From Nocardia sp. (GTDB lineage Bacteria; Actinomycetota; Actinomycetes; Mycobacteriales; Mycobacteriaceae), in contig JAFMQT010000077.1 of NCBI GenBank assembly GCA_017354515.1, positions 1-12,915 of the forward strand: a stretch of DNA of 12,915 nt. The letters are read 5' to 3'. Below the pieces are notes generated by a model. The model did no database searches. It saw nothing but the letters and a program-made list of their open reading frames with translations, and was not told the origin of the DNA. The position numbers and the translations under genes were made by a program. This document shows positions 1-7,556 of the stretch, piece by piece. Each line of letters starts with the position of its first letter. The first letter of the stretch is position 1.

Positions 1-2523
1 GCCGCCCAGCGCGCGGCGGCCGAGCGTGCCGACGCGCCCGAGTCCGCCGAGTCCGGTGACAAGCCCGCCGCCGATAAGGGCGAGACCGGCACATCCGATG
101 CCGACGCAGAGTCCGGCACCGAATGGGATGAGGACAACTCCCGCGACGATCAGGACGACGGTGGCCGTTCCCGGCGCCGGCGCCGGGGCCGCCGTGGTCG
201 CGGCCGGGGCCGGGGTGAGCAGCAGGCCGAGCAGGACAACGACGAGGACTCCGATGACGAGTCCGCCTCCCGCACCGAAACCACCGACGGCAGCACCGAC
301 TCGGGCGATCAAACCGGCGCGGACTCCGATGAGGAGTCCTCCGGCGGTCCGGAAGGATCCACCCGTCGACGTCGTCGCCGACGCCGCCGCAAGTCCGGCG
401 ACGAGGGCGGCGAATCCGCCTCGGCCGAGGACGATCCGCCGAATACCGTTGTGCACGAGCGTGAACCGCGCAACAAGCGCCGCGTGTCCGATGAGGTGCA
501 GGGCATCAGCGGTTCCACCCGGCTGGAGGCCAAACGGCAGCGCCGCCGGGACGGCCGGGAGGCCGGTCGTCGCCGCCCGCCGATCCTGACCGAATCGGAA
601 TTCCTGGCGCGCCGTGAGGCTGTGGACCGGGTCATGGTGGTGCGGGAGAAGACCTTCCCGGCCGGTGAGCACGCACATGCCGGAACCACCACGCAGGTAG
701 CGGTGCTCGAGGACAACATCCTCGTCGAGCATTTCGTCACCAACACCGGAACCGCGTCCATGGTCGGCAACGTCTATCTGGGCAAGGTGCAGAATGTGCT
801 GCCCAGTATGGAGGCGGCGTTCGTCGATATCGGCCGTGGTCGCAACGGTGTGCTCTACGCCGGTGAGGTGAACTGGGAGGCCGCCGGGCTCGGTGGTAAG
901 GAACGCAAGATCGAGCAGGCGCTCAAACCGGGCGCCACCGTGCTGGTGCAGGTCAGCAAGGATCCGGTCGGGCACAAGGGCGCCCGCCTGACCACGCAGA
1001 TCTCCCTCGCCGGCCGTTTCCTGGTCTATGTCCCCGGCGGAACCTCGACCGGGATCAGCCGCAAACTGCCCGATACCGAACGCAAACGGCTCAAGGAGAT
1101 CCTGCGCGAGATCGTCCCGCAGGACGCCGGGGTGATCATCCGCACCGCCTCCGAGGGTGTGAGCGAGAGCGAACTCGCCCGCGATGTCGAACGGTTGCAG
1201 GCCACTTGGCAGACTATCGAAAAGCAGGCCGAGAACGGCTCGGGCGCGCCGAAAACCCTGTACGAGGAGCCCGATCTCCTGGTCAAGGTCGTGCGTGACC
1301 TGTTCAACGAGGACTTCTCGAAACTGGTCATCGAAGGCGATCGGGCCTGGACGACGGTGGAGAACTACGTCCGCACCGTCGCCCCGGACATGTTGTCGCG
1401 GGTCGAGCGCTTCGAGAACAACGGCGTGGACGTCTTCGGCAGCCTGCGCATCGACGAACAGCTCGCGAAGGCTCTCGATCGCAAGGTGTGGTTGCCTTCG
1501 GGCGGCACCCTGGTCATCGACCGCACCGAGGCGATGACGGTGATCGACGTCAACACCGGCAAATTCACCGGCTCCGGCGGCAGCAACCTGGAGGAGACGG
1601 TCACCCGCAACAACCTGGAGGCCGCCGAGGAGATCGTGCGGCAGATGCGGTTACGCGATATCGGCGGCATGATCGTCGTCGACTTCATCGATATGGTGCT
1701 CGAATCCAACCGCGATCTGGTGCTGCGACGCCTGACCGAGGCACTCGGCCGCGATCGCACCCGCCATCAGGTCTCCGAGGTGACCTCACTGGGCCTGGTT
1801 CAGATGACCCGCAAGAAGCTGGGCACCGGACTGGTGGAAGCCTTCTCCACCACCTGTGAGCACTGCCACGGCCGCGGCATCATGGTGTACGACTACCCGG
1901 TGGAAACCGCGGCCGCCGAGGAGAACACCTCGCGGCGTGAGGGTCGCCGGCGGCGCAATAAGGACAAAGACAAGGACCGGGAGAAGGACAAGCAGTCCCA
2001 GGCCGCCGTCGTCGCCGAACCGGACGAGTCCCATCACGAGGAGGATGCGGCCGCGAAGCGGGCCCATCCGGTCGCTTTGGCGATGGCCGCCCATCACTCC
2101 GACGAGGAGCATGAGGTCGAGCCGGCGATCACCGTGGCGGCCGCCGTGGCCGAAACGACGGACGAGCGGCATGCCACCGAGTCCGGTGCCGTCGCGCCGG
2201 CGGTCGAGCCTCGGGATACCGAATCCGATTCCGCCGCAGCCGAATCCGTGGTCGATCACGCGGCGAATGTGGTCGATGCGTCCCCGGCGGCCGCGCCCAC
2301 GGCGGCGCAGGCTCCTGCCCGCCGAGGCCGTCGCCGTGTCGCGCGGACGACCGCCGTGTCCACCGACAGCGAGCCCGCGGTGTTCGTCCTGAACGAGAGC
2401 GATCAGGACAGTGCCCCGAAGTTCAAGTTCGACGAGATGGAAGCGCCGGTGGTGACACCGCGGCCCCGGGCCCGCCGGCGTAGTGCCGGACGATCGGCCG
2501 GCGCCCCGGAGGGATCGGACTGA
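1..2523 (+). CDS. rne: Ribonuclease E/G family endoribonuclease, 5'-truncated
   Basis: Endoribonuclease that cleaves single-stranded, AU-rich RNA in mRNA decay and rRNA/tRNA maturation in the cytoplasm. The frame is open from base 1, so the true start lies outside the window; 840 residues are visible. Residues 1-150 are low complexity, alternating Asp/Glu/Ser-rich stretches with Arg blocks (about 50-75 and 118-132), as in actinobacterial RNase E. An S1-type RNA-binding segment follows from about residue 234 (VLEDNILVEHF, GNVYLGKV, AFVDIG). The DNase I-like catalytic part has VIDVNTGKFTG, with Asp516, and VVDFIDM, with Asp561; these correspond to the two metal-binding aspartates of the family. 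C619-x-x-C622 (CEHCHGRG) is the zinc-link. The tail from about 640 is disordered, Ala/Glu/Arg-rich. A GTG at 451 could be mistaken for the start, but the family's N-terminal extension continues upstream. A strong hairpin follows the stop. Identity is very secure; E versus G naming is conventional. Confidence 0.95.
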   Translation, partial: AAQRAAAERADAPESAESGDKPAADKGETGTSDADAESGTEWDEDNSRDDQDDGGRSRRRRRGRRGRGRGRGEQQAEQDNDEDSDDESASRTETTDGSTDSGDQTGADSDEESSGGPEGSTRRRRRRRRRKSGDEGGESASAEDDPPNTVVHEREPRNKRRVSDEVQGISGSTRLEAKRQRRRDGREAGRRRPPILTESEFLARREAVDRVMVVREKTFPAGEHAHAGTTTQVAVLEDNILVEHFVTNTGTASMVGNVYLGKVQNVLPSMEAAFVDIGRGRNGVLYAGEVNWEAAGLGGKERKIEQALKPGATVLVQVSKDPVGHKGARLTTQISLAGRFLVYVPGGTSTGISRKLPDTERKRLKEILREIVPQDAGVIIRTASEGVSESELARDVERLQATWQTIEKQAENGSGAPKTLYEEPDLLVKVVRDLFNEDFSKLVIEGDRAWTTVENYVRTVAPDMLSRVERFENNGVDVFGSLRIDEQLAKALDRKVWLPSGGTLVIDRTEAMTVIDVNTGKFTGSGGSNLEETVTRNNLEAAEEIVRQMRLRDIGGMIVVDFIDMVLESNRDLVLRRLTEALGRDRTRHQVSEVTSLGLVQMTRKKLGTGLVEAFSTTCEHCHGRGIMVYDYPVETAAAEENTSRREGRRRRNKDKDKDREKDKQSQAAVVAEPDESHHEEDAAAKRAHPVALAMAAHHSDEEHEVEPAITVAAAVAETTDERHATESGAVAPAVEPRDTESDSAAAESVVDHAANVVDASPAAAPTAAQAPARRGRRRVARTTAVSTDSEPAVFVLNESDQDSAPKFKFDEMEAPVVTPRPRARRRSAGRSAGAPEGSD

Positions 2524-2542
2524 CCTGCGGGTAGTCGCGACC

Positions 2543-2573
2543 GATGCCCCGTCCGGATTCCGGGCGGGGCGTC
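2543..2573 (+). terminator. Strong hairpin terminator after rne
   Basis: Two 15-nt arms (2543-2557 and 2559-2573) around a single central base are complementary except for two G-U wobbles. The innermost bases must open to form the loop. The hairpin starts 20 bases after the rne stop. No long T run follows, which is common for actinobacterial terminators. Function is inferred from structure and position. Confidence 0.7.
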
Positions 2574-2606
2574 GTCATAGCGAGCCGAGGGTCACCGCGG
2601 CCCGGT

Positions 2607-2636
2607 TTGGTTCCCGGCACGGCGGTCCTGTAGCCT
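2607..2636 (+). promoter_or_regulatory. Possible sigma-A-type promoter for rplU-rpmA
   Basis: TTGGTT (2607-2612) and TAGCCT (2631-2636) are separated by 18 bases and fit the loose actinobacterial -35 and TAnnnT -10 pattern. It lies downstream of the rne terminator and would give a leader of roughly 220 nt. Other promoters, for example one using GTGACA at 2656-2661, cannot be excluded. Confidence 0.3.
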
Positions 2637-2663
2637 TGGACAGTCGCTGCCCGAGGTGACAGT

Positions 2664-2692
2664 TGTGTTCGCATGTAACTGTGTTCGCATGT
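2664..2692 (+). repeat. 13-bp direct repeat, period 16, upstream of rplU
   Basis: TGTGTTCGCATGT occurs exactly at 2664-2676 and 2680-2692, separated by AAC. The copies are not part of any gene I can support. They could be a protein-binding site or part of a leader RNA; no known regulator motif was recognised. Confidence 0.6.
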
Positions 2693-2863
2693 GACGCCGC
2701 GCTGTCATGAGATTCGGCTCGTATGAGCCATCCGGTGCGGAACGTGGTACCGAGGCGGCGGTGACTATCAGACCAGTCATAACGGCGGTTTCCGGTGTCC
2801 ACCGGCAGGCGGCCGGATGAGCAGAGTGCGCAGCACTAGTTGAGGAAAGAGGGCAGCCGACCG

Positions 2864-3175
2864 ATGGCAACGTACGCGATCGTCAAGACCGGCGGAAAGC
2901 AGTACAAGGTCGCGGTCGGTGACCTGGTGAAGGTCGAGAAGATCGAGGGTGATCCGGGCACGGCCGTCGCGCTGTCGCCGGTGCTTGTGGTGAACGGCGC
3001 CGAGCTGACTACCGATGCCGACAAGCTGGCCAAGGTCTCGGTGTCCGCCGAGGTGGTCGAGCAGACCAAGGGCCCGAAGATCCGGATCCACAAGTTCAAG
3101 AACAAGACCGGCTACCACAAGCGTCAGGGCCACCGTCAGAAGCTGACGGTCCTGAAGGTCACCGGCATCAAGTAA
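2864..3175 (+). CDS. rplU: 50S ribosomal protein L21
   Basis: Structural protein of the large ribosomal subunit that binds 23S rRNA. The 103-residue product begins MATYAIVKTGGKQYKVAVGD, the typical L21 N-terminus, and ends with the basic segment HKFKNKTGYHKRQGHRQK, the expected RNA-contacting C-terminal part. Length matches the family. A TTG 24 bases upstream is in frame, but the ATG at 2864 was chosen because L21 starts at MxxYAIxxTGGKQ and because the purine run GAGGAAAGAGGG ends 10 bases before it. It is followed after 52 bases by rpmA, the usual partner, and the two are almost certainly co-transcribed. Confidence 0.97.
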   Translation: MATYAIVKTGGKQYKVAVGDLVKVEKIEGDPGTAVALSPVLVVNGAELTTDADKLAKVSVSAEVVEQTKGPKIRIHKFKNKTGYHKRQGHRQKLTVLKVTGIK

Positions 3176-3227
3176 GCGGCCAGTCAAGTCAGCGGGGTAT
3201 GCGCCCCAACACGAGGAGTCTCGAGCA

Positions 3228-3494
3228 ATGGCACATAAGAAGGGTGCGTCCAGTTCTCGCAACGGTCGCGATTCCAATTCCAAGCGGCTGGGCGTGAAGC
3301 GCTTCGGCGGCGAGGCCGTGAAGGCCGGTGAGATCCTGGTTCGCCAGCGCGGCACCCACTTCCACCCCGGTGTGAATGTCGGCCGTGGCGGCGACGACAC
3401 GCTGTTCGCCTTGGAGTCGGGCGCGGTCCAGTTCGGTTCCAAGCGGGGCCGCAAGACCGTCAACATCGTGGTTCCGGAGCCGGTGCAGGCCTGA
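3228..3494 (+). CDS. rpmA: 50S ribosomal protein L27
   Basis: Small basic protein of the large ribosomal subunit; in the family the flexible N-terminus reaches the peptidyl-transferase centre. The 88-residue product starts MAHKKGASSSRNGRDSNSKR and contains LGVKRFGGEAVKAGEILVRQRGT, the L27 hallmark, followed by FHPGVNVGRGGDDTLFAL. There is no N-terminal cleavage extension of the Firmicutes kind. GAGGAG (3213-3218) lies 9 bases before the ATG. It sits between rplU and obgE, the classic order, and a strong hairpin follows the stop. Confidence 0.97.
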   Translation: MAHKKGASSSRNGRDSNSKRLGVKRFGGEAVKAGEILVRQRGTHFHPGVNVGRGGDDTLFALESGAVQFGSKRGRKTVNIVVPEPVQA

Positions 3495-3523
3495 GCCGGA
3501 GCCGTCTCCACATATTTTTCCGC

Positions 3524-3557
3524 AGCGGGCCAGGGTTCAACCAAACCCTGGCCCGTT
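3524..3557 (+). terminator. Strong hairpin between rpmA and obgE
   Basis: A perfect 12-bp stem (3526-3537 with 3544-3555) encloses a 6-base loop (CAACCA). One G-U and one A-U pair extend the base. It begins about 30 bases after the rpmA stop and lies 55 bases before the obgE ATG. Only a short TTC follows the stem. It may terminate, attenuate or protect the 3' end of the ribosomal-protein message, so obgE expression may be partly uncoupled. Confidence 0.7.
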
Positions 3558-3612
3558 CGCCGTCTCGGGAGGCTCACCACCACCGTCCATCGAATACAGG
3601 GGTCCAGCAGCC

Positions 3613-5073
3613 ATGTCCAAGTTCATCGATCGTGTGGTGCTGCACGTTCGCGCCGGTAAGGGTGGGCACGGATGTGCCTCCGTCCATCGGGAGAAGTTCA
3701 AGCCCCTCGGCGGTCCGGACGGTGGTAACGGCGGCAACGGTGGGGATGTGATCCTCGAGGTCGACCCGAACGTCCATACCCTGCTGGACTTCCACTTCCG
3801 CCCGCACGCCAAAGGTGGTAACGGCAAACCGGGTGAGGGCGGTAACCGGGACGGTAAACAGGGCTCGGAACTGCTGCTGAAGGTTCCCGACGGGACCGTG
3901 GTGATCGATTCCGACGGGGAGATCGTCGCCGATCTGGTCGGCTCCGGAACCCGGTTCATCGCCGCGCGCGGGGGCCGCGGCGGTCTCGGTAACGCGGCAT
4001 TGGTGTCGCGGGCGCGTAAGGCTCCCGGGTTCGCGCTGCTCGGCGAGGAGGGCCAGGAGCGCGATCTGGTTCTCGAGCTGAAGTCGGTGGCCGATGTCGG
4101 GCTGGTCGGCTTCCCGTCGGCCGGGAAATCCTCGCTGGTGTCGGTGCTGTCCTCGGCCAAACCGAAGATCGCCGATTACCCGTTCACCACGTTGGTGCCC
4201 AATCTGGGCGTGGTGTCCAGCGGCGAGACCACCTTCACGATCGCCGATGTGCCGGGCCTCATCCCGGGCGCCAGTGCCGGGCGCGGCCTGGGGCTGGACT
4301 TCCTGCGGCACCTCGAGCGCTGCGCGGTGCTGGCGCATGTGGTCGACTGCGCGACCCTGGAACCCGGCCGGGACCCGGTCTCCGATGTCGACGCACTGGA
4401 GGCCGAACTCGCCGCCTACCAACCGGCCCTGCGGGCCGATGCCGGACTCGGCGACCTCGCCGACCGTCCGCGGGTGGTCATTCTGAACAAGGCCGATGTG
4501 CCCGATGCCGCCGAACTGGCCGAGATGGTCACCGCCGATTTCACCGAGCGCGGCTGGCCGGTGTTCACGATCTCCGCGGTGAGCCGGGAAGGCCTGCGCC
4601 CGTTGACCTTCGCGCTGGCCGAGTTGGTGCGGCGCTATCGCGACGAACACCCCAAGACCGAGCCCAAGCGTCCGGTGATCCGGCCCGTGCTGGCCGGCGA
4701 GACCGGGTTCACTGTGCGGCGCGATCCGGATGTGGCCGGCGGATTCATCGTCAGCGGTGACCGTCCCGAACGTTGGGTCCGCCAAACCCAATTCGACAAT
4801 GACGAGGCGGTCGGCTATTTGGCCGATCGGCTGGCACGCCTGGGCGTCGAAGAGGAGTTGGTGCGCCTGGGCGCCGAACCGGGCGCCGAGGTCACCATCG
4901 GCGATGTGAGTTTCGAATGGGAACCGCAGATTTCGGCCGGAATCGATATGGTGATGACCGGTCGCGGCACCGACCCTCGTCTGGATCAGACCGAGCGGAT
5001 CTCCGCCGCCGAACGCAAACACGCCTCCCGGGTGCGTCGTGGCCTGGTCTCCGACGACGAGGACGGCTCGTAG
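3613..5073 (+). CDS. obgE: Obg-family GTPase ObgE/CgtA
   Basis: Essential GTPase of late 50S ribosome assembly, also tied to stringent response and growth control in the family. The 486-residue product has three parts. The glycine-rich Obg fold spans about 1-158 (MSKFIDRVVLHVRAGKGGHG, then GGPDGGNGGNGGDV). The G domain has G1 GFPSAGKSS from residue 166, the switch segment DYPFTTLVPNLG, G3 DVPGL from 212, G4 NKAD from 292 and G5 SAV. An OCT-type C-terminal domain lies at about 350-430, followed by an acidic tail ending DDEDGS. The frame is open upstream into rpmA, but ATG 3613 matches the family N-terminus and has AGGGG (3598-3602) 10 bases upstream. proB starts 19 bases after its stop, which suggests co-transcription. 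All GTPase motifs are intact. Confidence 0.97.
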   Translation: MSKFIDRVVLHVRAGKGGHGCASVHREKFKPLGGPDGGNGGNGGDVILEVDPNVHTLLDFHFRPHAKGGNGKPGEGGNRDGKQGSELLLKVPDGTVVIDSDGEIVADLVGSGTRFIAARGGRGGLGNAALVSRARKAPGFALLGEEGQERDLVLELKSVADVGLVGFPSAGKSSLVSVLSSAKPKIADYPFTTLVPNLGVVSSGETTFTIADVPGLIPGASAGRGLGLDFLRHLERCAVLAHVVDCATLEPGRDPVSDVDALEAELAAYQPALRADAGLGDLADRPRVVILNKADVPDAAELAEMVTADFTERGWPVFTISAVSREGLRPLTFALAELVRRYRDEHPKTEPKRPVIRPVLAGETGFTVRRDPDVAGGFIVSGDRPERWVRQTQFDNDEAVGYLADRLARLGVEEELVRLGAEPGAEVTIGDVSFEWEPQISAGIDMVMTGRGTDPRLDQTERISAAERKHASRVRRGLVSDDEDGS

Positions 5074-5092
5074 CGGCCGTCGCCTCGAGTGA

Positions 5093-6226
5093 GTGAGTGT
5101 TGTTGTGGCACAGCAGGATGGTGATCGGATATCGACTCGCGAGACGGTCCGGGCCGCACGGAGTGTGGTCGTCAAGATCGGGTCGTCGGCGCTGACCAGT
5201 CTGCGCGGCGGTCTCGATATCGACCGTCTGGATCGGCTCGCCGATGCGATCGAGGCGCGGATGCGCCGTGGATCGGATGTGGTCGTGGTGTCCTCGGGGG
5301 CGATCGGAGCCGGTATCGCACCGCTCGGATTATCTTCTCGGCCACGGGATCTGGCGACCAAGCAGGCCGCGGCCAGTGTCGGCCAGCTGGCGCTGGCGCA
5401 TGCCTGGGGGACCTCGTTCGCGCGCTATGACCGCGTCGTCGGGCAAGTGTTGTTGACCGCCGGGGATTTCGCGCGCCGGGAGCATCACCGTAATGCGCAG
5501 CGCACGCTGGACCGGCTGCGCGCGCTGCACGCGGTCGCCGTGGTCAACGAGAACGACACCATCGCCACCGACGAAATCCGCTTCGGCGACAACGACCGGC
5601 TGGCCGCGCTGGTCGCCCATCTGGTCGGTGCGGAAGCGCTGGTGCTGCTGTCGGATGTCGACGGGCTCTACGACGGCGATCCGCGCCGGGGGGACGCGAA
5701 TTTCATTCCGGAGGTGCGCGGCAGCGCTGATCTGGACGGTGTGATCGCCGGCAGCGGCGGTGCGCTGGGTACCGGCGGTATGGCCTCGAAACTGTCGGCC
5801 GCGCGGCTGGCCGCCGATGCCGGGGTTCCGGTGCTGCTGGCCGCGGCCTCCGATGCGGCTGCCGCGCTATCGGACGCGGACGTCGGAACGGCCTTCGCGG
5901 CCCGCCCGGCGAGAATGTCCGCGCGCAAATTCTGGGTCCGGCACGCGGCGGACAGTCACGGTGGTATCCAGGTGGATGCGGGTGCGGTGCGGGCCGTGGC
6001 CGGCTGCCGTCGATCCCTGCTCGCGGCGGGCATCACGGGCATCACGGGCCGGTTCCACGGTGGTGATGTGGTCGATCTGATCGCCCCCGACGGCACCATC
6101 GTCGCGCGGGGCGTCGTCGAATACGACAGTGCCGAACTGGAATCCATGGTCGGGCGGTCCACCACCGATCTGCCCGAGGGGATGCGGCGTCCGGTCATCC
6201 ACGCCGACGACCTGGTCACAGTGTGA
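5093..6226 (+). CDS. proB: Glutamate 5-kinase
   Basis: Catalyses ATP-dependent phosphorylation of L-glutamate to glutamyl 5-phosphate, the first step of proline synthesis, in the cytoplasm. The 377-residue product has an amino-acid-kinase domain: VVVKIGSSAL (Lys28), VVSSGAIGAG (about 65-74), TKQAAASVGQ (about 88-97), NENDTIA (from 151), FGDNDRL (163-169), LLSDVDGLYDGDP and GTGGMASK (225-232, nucleotide-binding). A C-terminal PUA domain covers about 285-377. GTG 5093 is the first start after an in-frame stop; a second GTG at 5105 is possible and neither has a clear Shine-Dalgarno sequence. It follows obgE closely, the usual actinobacterial order. The allosteric proline-sensitive site is expected from the family but was not checked residue by residue. 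Confidence 0.96.
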   Translation: MSVVVAQQDGDRISTRETVRAARSVVVKIGSSALTSLRGGLDIDRLDRLADAIEARMRRGSDVVVVSSGAIGAGIAPLGLSSRPRDLATKQAAASVGQLALAHAWGTSFARYDRVVGQVLLTAGDFARREHHRNAQRTLDRLRALHAVAVVNENDTIATDEIRFGDNDRLAALVAHLVGAEALVLLSDVDGLYDGDPRRGDANFIPEVRGSADLDGVIAGSGGALGTGGMASKLSAARLAADAGVPVLLAAASDAAAALSDADVGTAFAARPARMSARKFWVRHAADSHGGIQVDAGAVRAVAGCRRSLLAAGITGITGRFHGGDVVDLIAPDGTIVARGVVEYDSAELESMVGRSTTDLPEGMRRPVIHADDLVTV

Positions 6227-6237
6227 GCCGAGTGGCG

Positions 6238-6256
6238 CACCGCGGTCAGTGCGGTG
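6238..6256. terminator. Small hairpin at the proB / PPE-like convergent junction
   Basis: CACCGC (6238-6243) pairs with GCGGTG (6251-6256) around a 7-base loop that contains the stop codon of the minus-strand gene. It lies between two convergent genes only 19 bases apart, so it could serve both directions. The stem is short and lacks a T tract, so this is tentative. Confidence 0.35.
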
Positions 6257-7115
6257 GGGAGACTCCCGGCTGGCCCGGATCACGGGTCGTGGTGTCGGGC
6301 ACCGGGCCGGTGACGCCCGGCTGCCCGTCCTGATCGCCGAGAGGCGGCCCGGCCGGAGCCGGATTCGACGGAGCGGGGGCGGGTGATTCCGGAGGAGCGG
6401 GCTGTTGCGAAGTGGGAGGTTCCGGTGAGCTCGGTGCGGGCTCGGGAGTCGGCGCCGGGTGCTTATGCGATGGCGGATTGTACTGCGCTGGGGGAGTGTG
6501 CTTCTCGGGCTCGCTCCGGTGCGGGGGCTGTGTGTGTGCGGGCGCCGGTGTGTGCGCGCCGGGATCGCGGTACGCGGGCAGCGCCGGAACCCCGGTTCCG
6601 GCAGCGGAATAGGCGGGTTTGTAGATCGTGTTCATCGCCATGACCGCCTCCTGGCGCAGCACCTCCCGCACGATCTGGGCGTCGATCACATGCGCGGCTC
6701 CCAGTGCCCGGGCGATCGCCCCCACGGGCCCGGTATCCCCGGGCGGCGCGACCGCGATCTTGACGGTTTCGGCGGCGGCCGATACGGCGCCCAGCCGGGC
6801 GCCGACCTCACCGAATACCTCGGCCAAGTCGGCGAGTGCGGCGGCGAAGCTGTGCACGCTGTCGGCGGCCGCATCGGCCGCGGCGCCGCGCCATCCGGCC
6901 TGGTCCATGGTGAGTTCGGTGCCCGAACGCGTGATCGGAATCGATCCGGTCAGCGTCGCGGCGCCCTCCAGCCAGGTCAGCGAGGCCCGCAGAATTTCGG
7001 CGGGGTCGATGCGCTGAGTTCCGGCGTAGATCTTCTCATGTGGCATGGATTCGAAATGTTCCATGGCACTGATGTATTCGGGATCGGTAGGTCCCGGGTG
7101 CGCGGTCTCGCTCAT
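6246..7115 (-). CDS. PPE-like WxG-motif protein with proline-rich tail (predicted type VII secretion substrate)
   Basis: The 289-residue product resembles the N-terminal PPE domain. MPHEKIYAG (24-32) is followed by a long helical region and by GWRG (74-77), a WxG turn as in PPE/WXG100 proteins, then a second Ala-rich helical stretch to about 122. A further helical part extends to about 165. From about residue 176 to the end the chain is low-complexity and rich in Pro, Ala and Glu, with no repeats that look like PPE-SVP or MPTR types. There is no signal peptide or membrane segment. Its ATG overlaps the stop of the upstream PE-like gene as ATGA, so translation is probably coupled; AGG lies a few bases further upstream. 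In mycobacteria PPE proteins pair with PE proteins, are recognised by EspG and are exported by ESX systems. Pairing and export here are inferred from motif and gene order. The function of the tail is unknown. Confidence 0.75.
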   Translation of the reverse strand: MSETAHPGPTDPEYISAMEHFESMPHEKIYAGTQRIDPAEILRASLTWLEGAATLTGSIPITRSGTELTMDQAGWRGAAADAAADSVHSFAAALADLAEVFGEVGARLGAVSAAAETVKIAVAPPGDTGPVGAIARALGAAHVIDAQIVREVLRQEAVMAMNTIYKPAYSAAGTGVPALPAYRDPGAHTPAPAHTQPPHRSEPEKHTPPAQYNPPSHKHPAPTPEPAPSSPEPPTSQQPAPPESPAPAPSNPAPAGPPLGDQDGQPGVTGPVPDTTTRDPGQPGVSPPH

Positions 7116-7486
7116 CGAGCGACCTGGGTCGATGTCGCGCGCAGGGCGGCGGCATTGGCCGAATCGGCCTCCTCGTACAGTCCGGCGCTGATCAGGAACG
7201 CTTCCTTCATGCGGTACGCGGAGGCGATGTACTGGTCGAGCAGTTGTGCGGCATCGCGGGCCTTGCGGCCGAATCCGGCCTGCAACTGTTCGGCGGAGAA
7301 GAATCCACCGAAGCCGGTCAGGTGGGCGGCGTCGACCAGGCGCTGCTGCAGATCTCGTAACCGATCGGCCTGCTGCTGATAGGTTTGCGCGCAGGCGCGG
7401 GCGGCGGCCGGATCGAAGGTGACGGTCCTGTCGTGTGCGGTCCGCAGGAACCGGGAGATATCGGCCTGGCTGGTCTCAATCGTCAT
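7112..7486 (-). CDS. PE/EspC-like small helical protein with YxxxD secretion signal
   Basis: The 124-residue product is predicted to be almost wholly helical: a first helix from about 25 to 56, a Gly/Phe-rich turn (LTGFGGFF, 56-63) and a second helix from about 64 to 117. Y104-E-E-A-D108 near the C-terminus matches the YxxxD/E type VII secretion signal found after the helical hairpin of PE and EspC-type proteins. A Pro-Glu pair near the N-terminus, which defines PE proteins strictly, is absent, so it is called PE/EspC-like. There is no Sec signal peptide. ATG 7486 is preferred over GTG 7492 because AGGGG sits 5 bases upstream of the ATG, whereas it runs into the GTG. Its stop overlaps the start of the PPE-like gene, the arrangement typical of secreted heterodimer pairs. 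It lies about 90 bases downstream of espG on the same strand. Confidence 0.72.
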   Translation of the reverse strand: MTIETSQADISRFLRTAHDRTVTFDPAAARACAQTYQQQADRLRDLQQRLVDAAHLTGFGGFFSAEQLQAGFGRKARDAAQLLDQYIASAYRMKEAFLISAGLYEEADSANAAALRATSTQVAR

Positions 7487-7514
7487 TCGCACCCCTGAGA
7501 TCGGTCGGTCCGTC

Positions 7515-7522
7515 CAGGGTAA
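7515..7522 (-). promoter_or_regulatory. TTACCCTG element upstream of the PE-like gene
   Basis: On the minus strand TTACCCTG ends 29 bases before ATG 7486, and the same 8-mer occurs 5' of espG. TACCCT fits the actinobacterial TAnnnT -10 pattern. No good -35 was found. It may be a promoter for the PE-like/PPE-like pair. Confidence 0.35.
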
Positions 7523-7556
7523 TCGCTCTGTCCAAGTCCGGCCGGTCTGATTTGTC

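Larger units (their letters stand above)
2574..2863 (+). other. Gene-free leader region upstream of rplU
   Basis: The whole gap from the rne stop to the rplU ATG is 340 bases and holds no convincing gene. It contains the rne terminator, a possible promoter (2607-2636), a 13-base direct repeat TGTGTTCGCATGT at 2664-2676 and 2680-2692 (period 16), a GTGACA box at 2656-2661, a short inverted repeat TGACT/AGTCA (2762-2766 and 2775-2779), and a 6-bp GC hairpin CCGGTG-tc-CACCGG at 2792-2805. The rplU ribosome binding site is the purine run GAGGAAAGAGGG at 2842-2853. Short ORFs here read against normal codon use and were not accepted. An r-protein mRNA leader is possible but unproven. Confidence 0.55.

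Noticed and set aside
1..450. Arg/Asp-rich 5' part of rne as a separate gene or a broken start at GTG 451
   Set aside because: The frame is continuous from base 1, and the low-complexity composition is normal for the N-terminal extension of actinobacterial RNase E.
3574..5361. 595-codon open frame antisense to obgE and the start of proB
   Set aside because: It lies wholly opposite well-identified genes with intact motifs, and its His/Gly/Gln-rich product matches a shadow frame of high-G+C coding DNA.
6031..6049. Repeated gggcatcac in proB
   Set aside because: It is an in-frame Gly-Ile-Thr duplication within the PUA domain, too short to mean more than codon repetition.
6227..6245. Missing proA directly after proB as a rearrangement
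   Set aside because: proA is also not adjacent to proB in mycobacteria, so its absence here is not unusual.
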